NCBI GenBank assembly: GCA_016719925.1
Contig: JADJYC010000003.1
Coordinates: forward strand, 372,001 to 436,000
Length of the DNA stretch: 64,000 nucleotides
Origin: Crocinitomicaceae bacterium
Lineage (GTDB): Bacteria > Bacteroidota > Bacteroidia > Flavobacteriales_D > Crocinitomicaceae
Direction: 5' to 3'
Shown here: one piece after another, positions 47,189 through 56,615 of the stretch
How positions within the stretch are numbered: position 1 is the first letter of the stretch
Layout of the letters: each line of letters opens with the position of its first letter
The notes under the pieces: model-generated
Database searches by the model: none
What the model was told of the DNA's origin: nothing
What the model saw: the letters and a program-made list of their open reading frames with translations, nothing else
Translations under genes and position numbers: made by a program

Positions 47189-48181
47189 TTGAATATTTTT
47201 CTCACATACGACTATGAACTCTATTTCGGAAATCAAACCGGAACAGCTGAAAAGTGTATACTGAATCCAACAGATAAACTCAAAGAAATTGCTTCAAAAA
47301 CCGGTATCAAAATGGTGTTTTTTATTGACACCGGTTATCTGAAAAAACTTCAGGAATTCAGTCAGAAATATGAATCTGTAAAAACTGAATACAATAAGGT
47401 TGTTAACCAGATAAAAACACTTGTTAAAGAGGGACATGATTGCCAGCTGCATATTCATCCGCATTGGGAAGATTGTAAACATGACGGTTCAAAATGGATC
47501 ATGAAAACCTCACGTTATAAACTGAGTGATTTTTCAGATGATGAAATCGAAAAAATAGTTTTGGAATATCAGAAAATTCTTCAGGACATTACTCAAAAAA
47601 ATGTAAACATATATAGAGCCGGAGGATGGTGTATTCAACCTTTTTCCAGATTGAAAAAATCATTTGAGAAAGCTGGATTGGTATTAGATTCATCTGTTTT
47701 TCCGGGAGGAAAAAATACAGACGGAAACTACCATTATGATTTTACCGGTACACCAGATAAATCAACCTGGAAATTCAGTTCAGATATCTGCAAAGAAGAT
47801 CCAAACGGAAACTTTAAAGAAATTCCTATTTCATCTCATTTTTATTCACCTCTTTTTTTCTGGAAATTATTTTTAAAAGGAAGAATTAAACCTCAGCTTC
47901 ACAAACCGGTGGGTGATGGTTATCCAATGCCTTCTCCCGGAATGAGAAAAAAAATGCTGACTAAGGGCATGCTGCTTTCTGCATCCGCTGATGGTTATTT
48001 TGTGACCAAACTTGAATCTGTTTTAAAACAAAATCAGTTGAAAGGATTCACGGAGATGGTTGTGCTTGGTCACCCCAAGGCTAATACACCGTATGCTTTG
48101 AACGAACTTGAATCATTTATAATGAATAATAAAAATAAACACCGGTTCCTGACGTTCAGTGATCTGTTGAATAATGCATGA
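47189..48181 (+). CDS. Polysaccharide deacetylase-like protein
   Basis: 330 residues from TTG 47189, which directly follows the previous stop. NIFLTYDYELYFG and LHIHPHWED give the metal-binding Asp/His set typical of NodB-like deacetylases, with YRAGGW and VLGHPKAN further on. The domain is cytoplasmic by lack of a signal peptide. Such proteins in polysaccharide loci often act on surface sugars. The next gene overlaps by four bases, so they form an operon with a GNAT-like protein and an SDR. Confidence 0.72.
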   Translation: MNIFLTYDYELYFGNQTGTAEKCILNPTDKLKEIASKTGIKMVFFIDTGYLKKLQEFSQKYESVKTEYNKVVNQIKTLVKEGHDCQLHIHPHWEDCKHDGSKWIMKTSRYKLSDFSDDEIEKIVLEYQKILQDITQKNVNIYRAGGWCIQPFSRLKKSFEKAGLVLDSSVFPGGKNTDGNYHYDFTGTPDKSTWKFSSDICKEDPNGNFKEIPISSHFYSPLFFWKLFLKGRIKPQLHKPVGDGYPMPSPGMRKKMLTKGMLLSASADGYFVTKLESVLKQNQLKGFTEMVVLGHPKANTPYALNELESFIMNNKNKHRFLTFSDLLNNA

Positions 48182-49058
48182 AACTAGTTGAGCGAAAAAA
48201 TATTGATTCTGAAAAATGGGATGCCGCGGTTTCTGCCTCTCAAACAGAAAATATTTTTATGTACAGCGGATATGTCGAGGTTGTTTCACCGGGCTGGTCT
48301 GCTTTGATCTCCGGAAACTACAAAACTATTCTGCCCGTTCCTTTTACAAAAAAATTAAAGGTCAGACAATTTTATCAGGCACAATTCACCCGTGAGTATG
48401 ATGTGCTTGGTGATGACTTTACAATCAAACAGGCTTGCGAATATCTGTCAGAAAATTTTTCATCTGTGCATTTCAGAAATGGTGAAAAAGGAATATTGAA
48501 AGGAGGCAAAAAAAGAACACATCAGTTGCTTAACCTTCAATCTGACTTCACCAAAAATTACAGCACCAACGCAAAACGGATTCTTAAAAAATCTTCAGCT
48601 TACAGGGCTGAACGATCAGATAATCCCGAAATTCTGATCACGCTTTTCAAAGTACATGTTGCACATAAAATTGAAACGCTTTCAAAAAAAAGATGTGGTC
48701 ATTCTGGAGCAACTCATGAACAAACTGATCTCAATCAACCGGGGGTGAACTCATTCTTATAAAAAAGGAAAATAAAGTAGTTGCGGGCGGATTTTTTATG
48801 TTTGATAAAAACCGAGTAACTTATCTGAAAGGTGCATCAACAGAAGAGGCAAAAAAAGAAGGCGCAATGTATTTTATGATTGATTATGCCTTAAGAAAAT
48901 ACGCTGCTGATTTTACCACATTTGATTTTGGCGGATCAGACATTGATAAGGTTGCTGAATTTTACCATAAATTTGGAGCTGAAGACAGGGTTTATTTTGA
49001 TTATAAAATGGATGACCTGCCTTTCTGGTTCAAAGCATTAAAAAAAATAAAACGATGA
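48178..49058 (+). CDS. FemAB/GNAT-like acyltransferase (two frameshifts)
   Basis: About 292 residues once joined. The layout (N-terminal subdomain ending near residue 130, then NYSTNAKRILKKSSAYRAER, and a second GNAT half with VVAGGFFMFDKNRVTYLKGAS) fits FemAB-type transferases that add residues to sugars or peptides. The frame changes at A8 48684-48691 and G5 48741-48745; one base fewer in each restores IETLSKKDVVILEQLMNKLISINRGELILIKKE in outline. Function in the surface-sugar operon is inferred. Confidence 0.72.
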
Positions 49059-49762
49059 GTAAAACCATATTAGTGATTGGTAGTTCAGGTGGATTGGGAA
49101 ATGTAATTTCACACTGGTTTGCTGAAAAAGGTTTTAATCTTGCCTTGCATTATAATAAACATGAACCAACTGTTCCGGCTGGAAATCACAAAAAATACAA
49201 AGCAGATATAACAGATGAAAATCAGGTGCAGCAATTAATAAAACAAGTAATAGCTGACTTTGGTAAAATAGATGTGGTGATTAACAATGCAGGAATTTCC
49301 AAAAGCGAAATGAGCTGGAAAACAAGTGCAGAAAACTGGAATCAATCACTGGCAGTAAATCTCAACGGACCATTTTTTGTTGCCAAACATGTTTTGCCTC
49401 ACATGAGAACCAACAACAGCGGAAGAATTATTTTCATGTCTTCTGTAGTTGCACAAACAGGTTTTATTGGAACAGCGGCATACTCTGCTTCAAAGGCAGG
49501 ACTGATTGGTTTGACTAAAACACTGGCCAAAGAAAACGCAGCAAAAAACATTACCATCAACACCATTGCTCCCGGTTATTTTTCTGCCGGCATGATCCGT
49601 GATGTATCAGAAGAACTCCAGGAAGAACTCAAAAAATTTATACCCGTTGGTAAGCTTGGAAATCCAAATGAAATTGCCGCACTGATTGATTATATTATTT
49701 CAGACAATGCTTCTTATCTCACCGGTCAGGTTATTGGATTAAACGGCGGGCTTCACATGTAA
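49055..49762 (+). CDS. Short-chain dehydrogenase/reductase, FabG-like
   Basis: 235 residues. NAD(P)-binding motif GSSGGLG, NNAG in VVINNAGIS, catalytic Ser in MSSVVAQTG, and YSASKAG for the Tyr/Lys pair. The C-terminus SYLTGQVIGLNGGLHM is typical of FabG. It could reduce a 3-oxoacyl-ACP or a sugar-linked ketone. The position beside deacetylase and acyltransferase genes suggests a specialised pathway rather than bulk fatty-acid synthesis. Confidence 0.85.
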   Translation: MSKTILVIGSSGGLGNVISHWFAEKGFNLALHYNKHEPTVPAGNHKKYKADITDENQVQQLIKQVIADFGKIDVVINNAGISKSEMSWKTSAENWNQSLAVNLNGPFFVAKHVLPHMRTNNSGRIIFMSSVVAQTGFIGTAAYSASKAGLIGLTKTLAKENAAKNITINTIAPGYFSAGMIRDVSEELQEELKKFIPVGKLGNPNEIAALIDYIISDNASYLTGQVIGLNGGLHM

Positions 49763-49773
49763 TCACTTTAACT

Positions 49774-49905
49774 ATGTTTGGAATTCTGGTTTTGATTTGC
49801 GCATCTGGAGTTCTGGCAGCTTTGATTGGTGTTTACAATGAATACAAACGAAGAAACAAGGCAAAAAAGGACTGGGAAGAATTCAATCAATCTGATTTAA
49901 AATAA
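49774..49905 (+). CDS. Small membrane protein
   Basis: 43 residues: one membrane span (FGILVLICASGVLAALIGV) and then a basic and acidic tail NEYKRRNKAKKDWEEF. It lies tightly between the SDR gene and the following phosphodiesterase, with its TAA at once followed by the next ATG, so it is a real gene in the operon. No function can be assigned. Confidence 0.5.
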   Translation: MFGILVLICASGVLAALIGVYNEYKRRNKAKKDWEEFNQSDLK

Positions 49906-50868
49906 ATGACTGCCAGGCGGTATAGTATTTTTATTGTTCTCAGTTTAACTGTTTTTATTCTGGTTATATCTGGTTGCAGAAAAGATCCGCCGCCGGGAAA
50001 TCATTTCAAAACAGAAAGCGTAATTATTATTGTTGTTGATGGCCCGAGATATTCAGAAACCTGGGGAGATAATTCACATCAATATATTCCACATCTTGCG
50101 AATGACCTTTTTCCGTTTGGAACTGTTTTTACTACATTCAGCAACAATGGTCCTACCTATACCACAGCAGGACATACGGCAATCACAACGGGTTTTTATC
50201 AGGAAATAAACAATGCCGGAAACGAACTCCCGCAAAATCCGTCTTTATTTCAGTATTATCTGAAAACAACCGGAAAAGATTCTACTGCGGCATGGGTCAT
50301 TGCAAGCAAAGACAAACTGGAGATACTCAGAAATTGCAACGACGATGAATGGAAAAATAAATACCTGCCATCAGCCGATTGCGGAATAAACGGCGGTGGT
50401 ATTGGAAGCGGTTACCGGCATGATTCAGCAACTTTCAATCAAACCATTTCTATTCTTTCAACCTATCATCCAAATATCGCTTTGATCAATTTCAGGGAAC
50501 CGGATTTTTCAGGACATCAGAATAACTGGATCAATTATCTGCAAGGAATTACTGATACTGATTATTACAGCTGGATGATCTGGAAATATCTCCAGTCTGA
50601 TCCGTTCTATGCAAATAAAACTTCTCTTTTTATCACCAACGATCATGGCAGGCATCTTGATACAGTTTCTGTTGGATTTGCAGGTCATGGTGATACCTGT
50701 GAAGGTTGCAGGCATATCACTTTATTTGCAGCCGGACCGGATTTTTCTAAAAACACTATTCAGACTCAGGTACGTGAGCAAATTGACATTCCTGCAACCA
50801 TTGCATACATGCTAAAATTCAGAATGGAGGGCACTGAAGGAAAAATTATGTATGAACTATTTGAGTGA
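49906..50868 (+). CDS. Phosphodiesterase/alkaline-phosphatase-superfamily lipoprotein
   Basis: 320 residues, lipobox VISGC (about Cys23). The metal-binding set of the nucleotide pyrophosphatase/phosphodiesterase fold is seen: Asp in IIVVDGPRYSETW, Thr in GPTYTTAGHTAITTG, Asp and His in FREPDFSGHQ, DH in TNDHGRH and the last His in FAGHGDT. It should be an outer or periplasmic hydrolase of phosphate esters. It ends adjacent to the convergent secreted-protein gene. Confidence 0.8.
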   Translation: MTARRYSIFIVLSLTVFILVISGCRKDPPPGNHFKTESVIIIVVDGPRYSETWGDNSHQYIPHLANDLFPFGTVFTTFSNNGPTYTTAGHTAITTGFYQEINNAGNELPQNPSLFQYYLKTTGKDSTAAWVIASKDKLEILRNCNDDEWKNKYLPSADCGINGGGIGSGYRHDSATFNQTISILSTYHPNIALINFREPDFSGHQNNWINYLQGITDTDYYSWMIWKYLQSDPFYANKTSLFITNDHGRHLDTVSVGFAGHGDTCEGCRHITLFAAGPDFSKNTIQTQVREQIDIPATIAYMLKFRMEGTEGKIMYELFE

Positions 50869-52481
50869 TCAGATATTCAAAAGTTTCTTCAGATCGTCCG
50901 GTGATTTAATTTGCTCAGTAACATCTTTCATAGATAAAGTCACACCGTTTTTTGATTTGTCTAAAGATGCAAATTCATTTTCACCGTACATAAACACTTT
51001 TTTGTCATTGGTGAAAAGCAAAAGCACATTCCGACCCTGAGAATTGCATACAATATTATTTGGGTGATATGAAAATGAACCGTTGTAATTCAAATCAATC
51101 AGACAGGCCATAAACTTATTTGAAATTTCTGTGCTGTCAGTTGCGTTCATATAAGTTGGTGCCAGTGCAACTCTGTTCTGAATGCGGTAAGTTTGATCAC
51201 AGTTGTAGACTCCAAAACCTGATGAACTTAATCCTGAAACAACAGTCGAATATTTTGAATCTACCTGGTAACCTCCATTCACAGTTCCAATGGTTGAAAA
51301 ATCCATTCCAATAACCCCTCCCAATAGTTGCATGTGATTTCCTGATTTGATATGTAATCTTTGTCCTGCCGGAATTTCTTTTATAACTATGTTACTAAAT
51401 AATTCAGGATTCGATTTCTTACGCTGCAAATACAATTGCCAGGTATAATCGTTCAGCAGAGATTCATCAAATTTCTCTTTTTGGGTGGTGGTAATATTTA
51501 CATTATTATTCTTGTCTCCTGTTGACCAGTTTGTACTCCATCGTGTAATATTGGAATTATCCTGATTATTTGCTTCGATAGACTGCATATTTCCAACAGG
51601 AGTATCTGCAATTTGATTTTCAGCAACCTCATCTGATTCACCGCTAAATGAAATTGGTTTGATAGTTTTCCATTCTCCGTTTTTATTCATCTGATAAAAT
51701 GAAACTCCGTCTTTGGCATCTGTACATTTAAAATCAACTTCAATTGGTTTTTTCAAAATAATTCTTCACCGTTCTGATACGCTTTTATTTCATACATCCC
51801 AACAGAACTGAAATGTAATTCTTCTCCGTTTTCATGAATGGTCATTGGAATTCCGCTCAGTGCAATTTCAGCCGGATTTCTGAATTCGCGGTATTCAAGA
51901 TCATAATTTCCGTTCACCGGTTTTCCGTTTGCATAGGTAACTGAATTTGGTTCAATGTGAATCACTGTTCCGCTTGTGTATTTTAAATCCTGCTTTTGTG
52001 AATTATCAATTTCGTATGTTGTAAATGGTTTCGAAAATTCTTCAAAATACTTACTCGTTGTCTGATAATCCATTTTGTCTGAATAATGAATTACAAAACC
52101 GTGATAATATGTCTGAGCAGTTTGTTTGGTAACTGCACCTGTCTGCTCTACAAAACTCCAGGTAGGATTGTCACTGACTACTTGCGGCAACTTTGATTTC
52201 AACTGACTTATACGGCGGTTGTTCAATGCGTCCTGATCAAAATCAGGAGATGATTTATAACGTGTGTAAATTAACTCTACGTGATAAATAGTTTTCCCTT
52301 TCAGCATTTCAACAGATGATTCATCCACAATAAAATGTCCGGCAAAATCTGTTGGCAGCTTTAATGAATTTTCCAGATTCCTGTTATACTTTTCAATCAC
52401 TTCAAGTGATGGATTTTCAGGATATCCAAACGATGTGACAACTCCCGTCAGCAACGCCGCAATTAATAAGAATAATTTCAT
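50869..52481 (-). CDS. Large secreted protein of unknown function (frameshifted)
   Basis: About 537 residues from ATG 52481, with signal peptide MKLFLLIAALLTGVVTSFG. After ENGEELHFSSVGMYEIKAYQNGEELF the frame changes at A4 51755-51758 (plus strand); adding one base gives FLKKPIEVDFKCTD. A central module has the recurrent sequence YREFRNPAEIALSGIPM, often seen in Bacteroidota secreted proteins. The second half contains GSFSYHPNNIVCN. No family is known to me, and no partner gene is near. Confidence 0.65.
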
Positions 52482-52629
52482 ACGCAAATTGTTTGTGTTG
52501 TTTAATAAGAAATGTACCGGAATGAAAAAAGTAACCATCCGTCCAATTGTATTTTAACTTTCTTTAAGTTATAACGGTCACTGTTGGTTATCATTACAAC
52601 TTGGTTATATTTACCTATTCAACAGTAGT

Positions 52630-53220
52630 ATGCAGTTATTGAAGATCAAAGAAGTTGGAATTATCAGCGGGTATGTTTCTTTGCTGATTGGAATATTTTT
52701 TTTTGAAATAAGACCCTTCATTATCTTTCTGGGCGTTGTTGTCGAATTTTTTGTCCTGCTGATAATTTTTCTTTTAGTTAATATTCTCAGGAAAGACAAA
52801 CCAAAAAGTAATGACCCGCCCTTGGTTAATATTCTTGCCGCAGGATTGGCACTAGGTGCATTTCAGGGATTGATTTTATCAGTTTACGGTCTTGGACTGG
52901 AATCTTTTGATCAGAGACAACAGGACGAAGAAAATTTAATCTGGAATATTTTGGCATTGGCTGTTCCGCTTTTTGTTTTTAATATGGCTGGAATCTTCAA
53001 AAAGAAATTTGATGCATTTCTTATTGCAGATCTCCGAAAAAATCTGTTCACCAATGCATTTGCATTCACCGGTATCATCTTTTCAATTATTTTAATTCAT
53101 GAACTGATTGAAGATGAAGCACCCGGGCTATCTGTTTCAATTGTAGCAGGATCAAGGGTGATTTTTGAATTATGGATGAATCATTTTCAAAAATCCAAAG
53201 TGCCAAACAAAATCAAATAA
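52630..53220 (+). CDS. Multispan membrane protein of unknown function
   Basis: 196 residues, about six hydrophobic segments (IISGYVSLLIGIFFFEI; FIIFLGVVVEFFVLLIIFLLV; LAAGLALGAFQGLILSVYG; NILALAVPLFVFNMAGI; and two more). A Glu/Asp patch lies around LESFDQRQQDEENLIW. It is divergent from the secreted-protein gene and does not look like a known transporter. Confidence 0.6.
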   Translation: MQLLKIKEVGIISGYVSLLIGIFFFEIRPFIIFLGVVVEFFVLLIIFLLVNILRKDKPKSNDPPLVNILAAGLALGAFQGLILSVYGLGLESFDQRQQDEENLIWNILALAVPLFVFNMAGIFKKKFDAFLIADLRKNLFTNAFAFTGIIFSIILIHELIEDEAPGLSVSIVAGSRVIFELWMNHFQKSKVPNKIK

Positions 53221-53283
53221 CCTTTCGTCAGAGATTAAGCTTTAATTGCGACCTTTGTACCAACAACAAATTCTGACTCCCTG

Positions 53284-53931
53284 ATGATTCACGAAATAGG
53301 TAAATCCAATTCAGTTTTTAATCAATTCATTGCTGAAATTCGAAATAAAGAAATTCAGAAAGATCCTTTGCGTTTCAGAAAAAATCTTGAACGCATGGGA
53401 GAAATTATGGCGTATGAGTTGAGTAAAAAATTGGAATACGTTGAAACCAAAGTTGAAACTCCGCTGGGAATTGCAACAGTTAATCAATTGAAAAATCAAC
53501 CGGTAATTGCATCAATATTAAGAGCAGGTTTAACACTTCATACGGGTGTTCTGAATTTTTTTGATCATGCAGAGAATGCATTTATTTCTGCCTACCGCGA
53601 AGAAAAATCAGGCGGAGAGATTGAAGTACATGTAGAGTATCTGGCAAGTCCTGACCTCAGCGGAAAAACTTTAATTATTGCTGACCCCATGCTTGCAACC
53701 GGACAATCCATGTCATTGGTATACGAAGCAATTTTAAGAAACGGAACACCTGCAAAAATTCATACAGTGTCTGCAATAGCCAGTCAGCAGGCAGTAGATT
53801 ATGTTTCAAAACATTTACCGGCAGGAACTGAAATGTGGATTGGTGCAATTGATGAAACCCTTAACGCAAATTCATATATCGTTCCCGGAATTGGTGATGC
53901 AGGTGATCTTGCTTTCGGATTAAAACTCTAA
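53284..53931 (+). CDS. upp: Uracil phosphoribosyltransferase
   Basis: 215 residues. ASILRAGLTLHTGVLNFFD, the PRPP-binding DPMLATGQSMSLVYEA, and the C-terminal GIGDAGDLAFGLKL uracil-binding loop are characteristic. Converts uracil to UMP. It heads an apparent operon with the next two genes; the gaps are tiny. Confidence 0.92.
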   Translation: MIHEIGKSNSVFNQFIAEIRNKEIQKDPLRFRKNLERMGEIMAYELSKKLEYVETKVETPLGIATVNQLKNQPVIASILRAGLTLHTGVLNFFDHAENAFISAYREEKSGGEIEVHVEYLASPDLSGKTLIIADPMLATGQSMSLVYEAILRNGTPAKIHTVSAIASQQAVDYVSKHLPAGTEMWIGAIDETLNANSYIVPGIGDAGDLAFGLKL

Positions 53932-53934
53932 AAG

Positions 53935-54414
53935 ATGAACTGGGGTTTGATGATATCCGGATTCTGGCTTGGAACTTTTAAGTTTCTGTTTGCTCACTGG
54001 CTGACTTTTGCAGCGGCAGTTGCAATTGATCATAAACCACATTTTCTGGAAATTTTTCTGTCTGTGACAATAGGTGCATGGGTAAGCATGACTGTATTTT
54101 ATTTTTTGAGTGAACTTTTAATGAAGTCAGCTGCAAAAAAGAGAAAATTAAAATATGATGAATCTGTTCGCACCGGCATTCCGCTCAAAGTCAAAAAGAA
54201 ATTTACACGTATAAACAAAGCGTTGGTAAAAATGAAAATGGGAATAGGCATTTATGGAGTAACACTTTTTGCTCCTTTGCTTTTATCGATTCCCATCGGC
54301 TCCATAGTTTGTGCCAAATTTTTTGGAGATGAGAAAAAAACATTTCCGCTGATGCTTCTATTCACTGCTTCTTACAGCCTGATCATGTGCTTCTTCATCT
54401 GGCTTGCACAATGA
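53935..54414 (+). CDS. Membrane protein of unknown function
   Basis: 159 residues with about four spans (FWLGTFKFLFAHWLTFAAAVA; FLSVTIGAWVSMTVFYFL; IYGVTLFAPLLLSIPIG; LMLLFTASYSLIMCFFIW) and a basic loop between spans 2 and 3. No motif is recognised. It begins three bases after upp and overlaps the next start (ATGA). Confidence 0.6.
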   Translation: MNWGLMISGFWLGTFKFLFAHWLTFAAAVAIDHKPHFLEIFLSVTIGAWVSMTVFYFLSELLMKSAAKKRKLKYDESVRTGIPLKVKKKFTRINKALVKMKMGIGIYGVTLFAPLLLSIPIGSIVCAKFFGDEKKTFPLMLLFTASYSLIMCFFIWLAQ

Positions 54415-55103
54415 AAAATATCCGCCATATATTTTTTGATCTGGATCATACCCTTTGGGATTTTGAAAAAAATTCCACCGAAGCTATTCATGAACTTTTT
54501 CACAAACATGATTTGCACAAACAAGTGAATTCATTTCATGATTTTATCAATGACTATCAAAGAATAAATCATGCCTACTGGAATCTTTATAATGTGGGTA
54601 AAATTGATAAACATACTGTCAGGTATGGAAGATTTTATGAGTTGTTTGAAAAATATGGAATTGAAAACCATCTTTTGAAAGGAGAACAATTTGCGGATGA
54701 ATACATTGAAATTGCTCCGCATAAACCACATCTTTTTGAAGGTACGCATGAAGTACTTTCTTATCTGCAAAAAAAATATCAGCTGCATCTTATATCAAAT
54801 GGCTTTAAAGAAGTACTGCAGATAAAATTGACTAAAACAGATCTGGAAAAATATTTCAATCTGATATTATCAGCAGAAGATGTTGGAGTGAACAAACCAA
54901 ATCCGCTTGTATTTCAAACTGCCATGGAAAAAACAAATGCGCTTCCAAATCAATCTTTAATGATTGGTGACAGTTATGAAGCAGATATTCTGGGCGCAAA
55001 AAATACCGGAATGTTTACCATTCATTTCAATCCTAAAAAAGAAATGAAAAAGGATGAAGGGCCTGAAATTCATCATTTAACCGAGTTGATTAACATCTTG
55101 TGA
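54411..55103 (+). CDS. YjjG-type HAD pyrimidine nucleotidase
   Basis: 230 residues starting at ATG 54411. HAD motifs: FFDLDHTLWDF (nucleophile Asp and acid Asp), ISNGF, and GDSYEADILGAKNTGM. The long helical cap (residues 20-95) and overall look match YjjG, a noncanonical pyrimidine nucleotidase. Its operon with upp suits pyrimidine handling. Confidence 0.82.
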   Translation: MKNIRHIFFDLDHTLWDFEKNSTEAIHELFHKHDLHKQVNSFHDFINDYQRINHAYWNLYNVGKIDKHTVRYGRFYELFEKYGIENHLLKGEQFADEYIEIAPHKPHLFEGTHEVLSYLQKKYQLHLISNGFKEVLQIKLTKTDLEKYFNLILSAEDVGVNKPNPLVFQTAMEKTNALPNQSLMIGDSYEADILGAKNTGMFTIHFNPKKEMKKDEGPEIHHLTELINIL

Positions 55104-55191
55104 ACAGGCTATCGATTTAGATACTATTTAGAATTAATCTAAATAATGCAAATTCAGTCTAAAACTCTGCAAGAATTGAAAAGCAGATATA

Positions 55192-55199
55192 TACATTTG
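55192..55199 (+). promoter_or_regulatory. -7 promoter box for the nqr operon
   Basis: TACATTTG fits TAnnTTTG and ends 26 bases before the nqrA start. Confidence 0.5.
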
Positions 55200-55225
55200 C
55201 TCGTTAAATAAACCCCAGTAACGAT

Positions 55226-56581
55226 ATGTCTAAGACTATCTCAATCAGAAAAGGTCTTGATATCAAATTACTTGGCGAGGCAGAGAAGGTAAAAAGCGCG
55301 GTGGATTTCGCTGATAATTTTATAATCAAAACAACCGACTTTCACGGATTAACTCCAAAACTTACTGTTAAAATTGGTGACAAGGTAAAGGCAGGTTCTG
55401 TCATTTTCTTTGATAAAAATCGTGAGTCAATTAAATTCACTTCACCGGTATCAGGAGAAATTACTGACATTGTTAGAGGAGAGAAAAGAAAAATTCTTTC
55501 AATCAACATCAAAGCAACAGCTGAGACAACTTATGAAGACTTTGGAGTGAAAGACCCTTCTAAGATGTCAGGTGATGAAGTGAAAGCTCATATGCTTGGC
55601 TCAGGAGTCTGGCCTTTTGTTAAAATGCGTCCGATTGATATCATTGCAAATCCGGCTGATAAACCAAAAGCAATTTTCATTTCTGCTTTTGATTCTTCTC
55701 CGCTTGCTCCTGATTATGATTACGTATTACATGGAGAGAATGCGAATTTTCAGGCAGGTATAACTGCCCTGTCAAAACTGGCTAAGGTTCATCTTACAGT
55801 GAACGGAAGTACTGCACCAGATGCAACTTTTGCAAATGCTAAAGATTGCCAGATCAATAAAATAACCGGTAAACATCCTGCAGGTAATGTGGGGACACAA
55901 ATTCATCATATTGATCCTATTAATAAAGGAGAATTTGTCTGGACTGTAAATGCGCAGGATGTTGCTATCATCGGTCGCTTATTCTTAACCGGTAAATTAG
56001 ATGCATCAAGAATGATTGCATTAACAGGTTCTGAAGTAAAAGCACCTAAATATTATAAAATGACTATTGGTTCTCCGGTTAAAAAATTATTAGCTGGTAA
56101 TATCAATGAAGGAAATAACCGCATTATCAGTGGTAATGTACTTACCGGTGATAAAATTGATGCAGACGGAAACATTGGTTTCTATCACAATCAGGTGACT
56201 GTTATACCTGAAGGATCTGAACCTAAATTCATGATGACCAAAGGATGGATGGAACCGGGATTTGGAAAATTCTCTATTAATCGCTCTTATTTCTCATGGA
56301 TGATGCCGGGTAAAAAATACCGCATGGATACTAACCTCAACGGTGAAATCAGAAATTTTGTGGTTACCGGCGAAATGGAAAAAGTATTTCCTTTTGATAT
56401 TTATCCAATGCAGCTGATTAAATCAGTGATGTATAAAGATCTTGACCTGATGGAAAAACTCGGAATCTATGAAGTAGCTCCGGAAGATTTTGCGTTGTGC
56501 GAATTTGTGTGTACATCAAAAATAGATATACAGGATGTCATTCGTCAGGGTCTTGACGATGTCTATAAAGAATGTATGTAA
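55226..56581 (+). CDS. nqrA: Na+-translocating NADH:quinone reductase subunit A
   Basis: 451 residues. The start SKTISIRKGLDIKLLGEAE, the motif SPVSGEITDIVRGEKRKIL and the C-terminal DFALCEFVCTSKIDIQDVIRQGLDDVYKE are NqrA family. It is the cytoplasmic subunit linked to quinone reduction. It starts the six-gene nqr operon. Confidence 0.95.
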   Translation: MSKTISIRKGLDIKLLGEAEKVKSAVDFADNFIIKTTDFHGLTPKLTVKIGDKVKAGSVIFFDKNRESIKFTSPVSGEITDIVRGEKRKILSINIKATAETTYEDFGVKDPSKMSGDEVKAHMLGSGVWPFVKMRPIDIIANPADKPKAIFISAFDSSPLAPDYDYVLHGENANFQAGITALSKLAKVHLTVNGSTAPDATFANAKDCQINKITGKHPAGNVGTQIHHIDPINKGEFVWTVNAQDVAIIGRLFLTGKLDASRMIALTGSEVKAPKYYKMTIGSPVKKLLAGNINEGNNRIISGNVLTGDKIDADGNIGFYHNQVTVIPEGSEPKFMMTKGWMEPGFGKFSINRSYFSWMMPGKKYRMDTNLNGEIRNFVVTGEMEKVFPFDIYPMQLIKSVMYKDLDLMEKLGIYEVAPEDFALCEFVCTSKIDIQDVIRQGLDDVYKECM

Positions 56582-56615
56582 TTCATTTTATTGTCCAACT
56601 TAATACTCATATACC

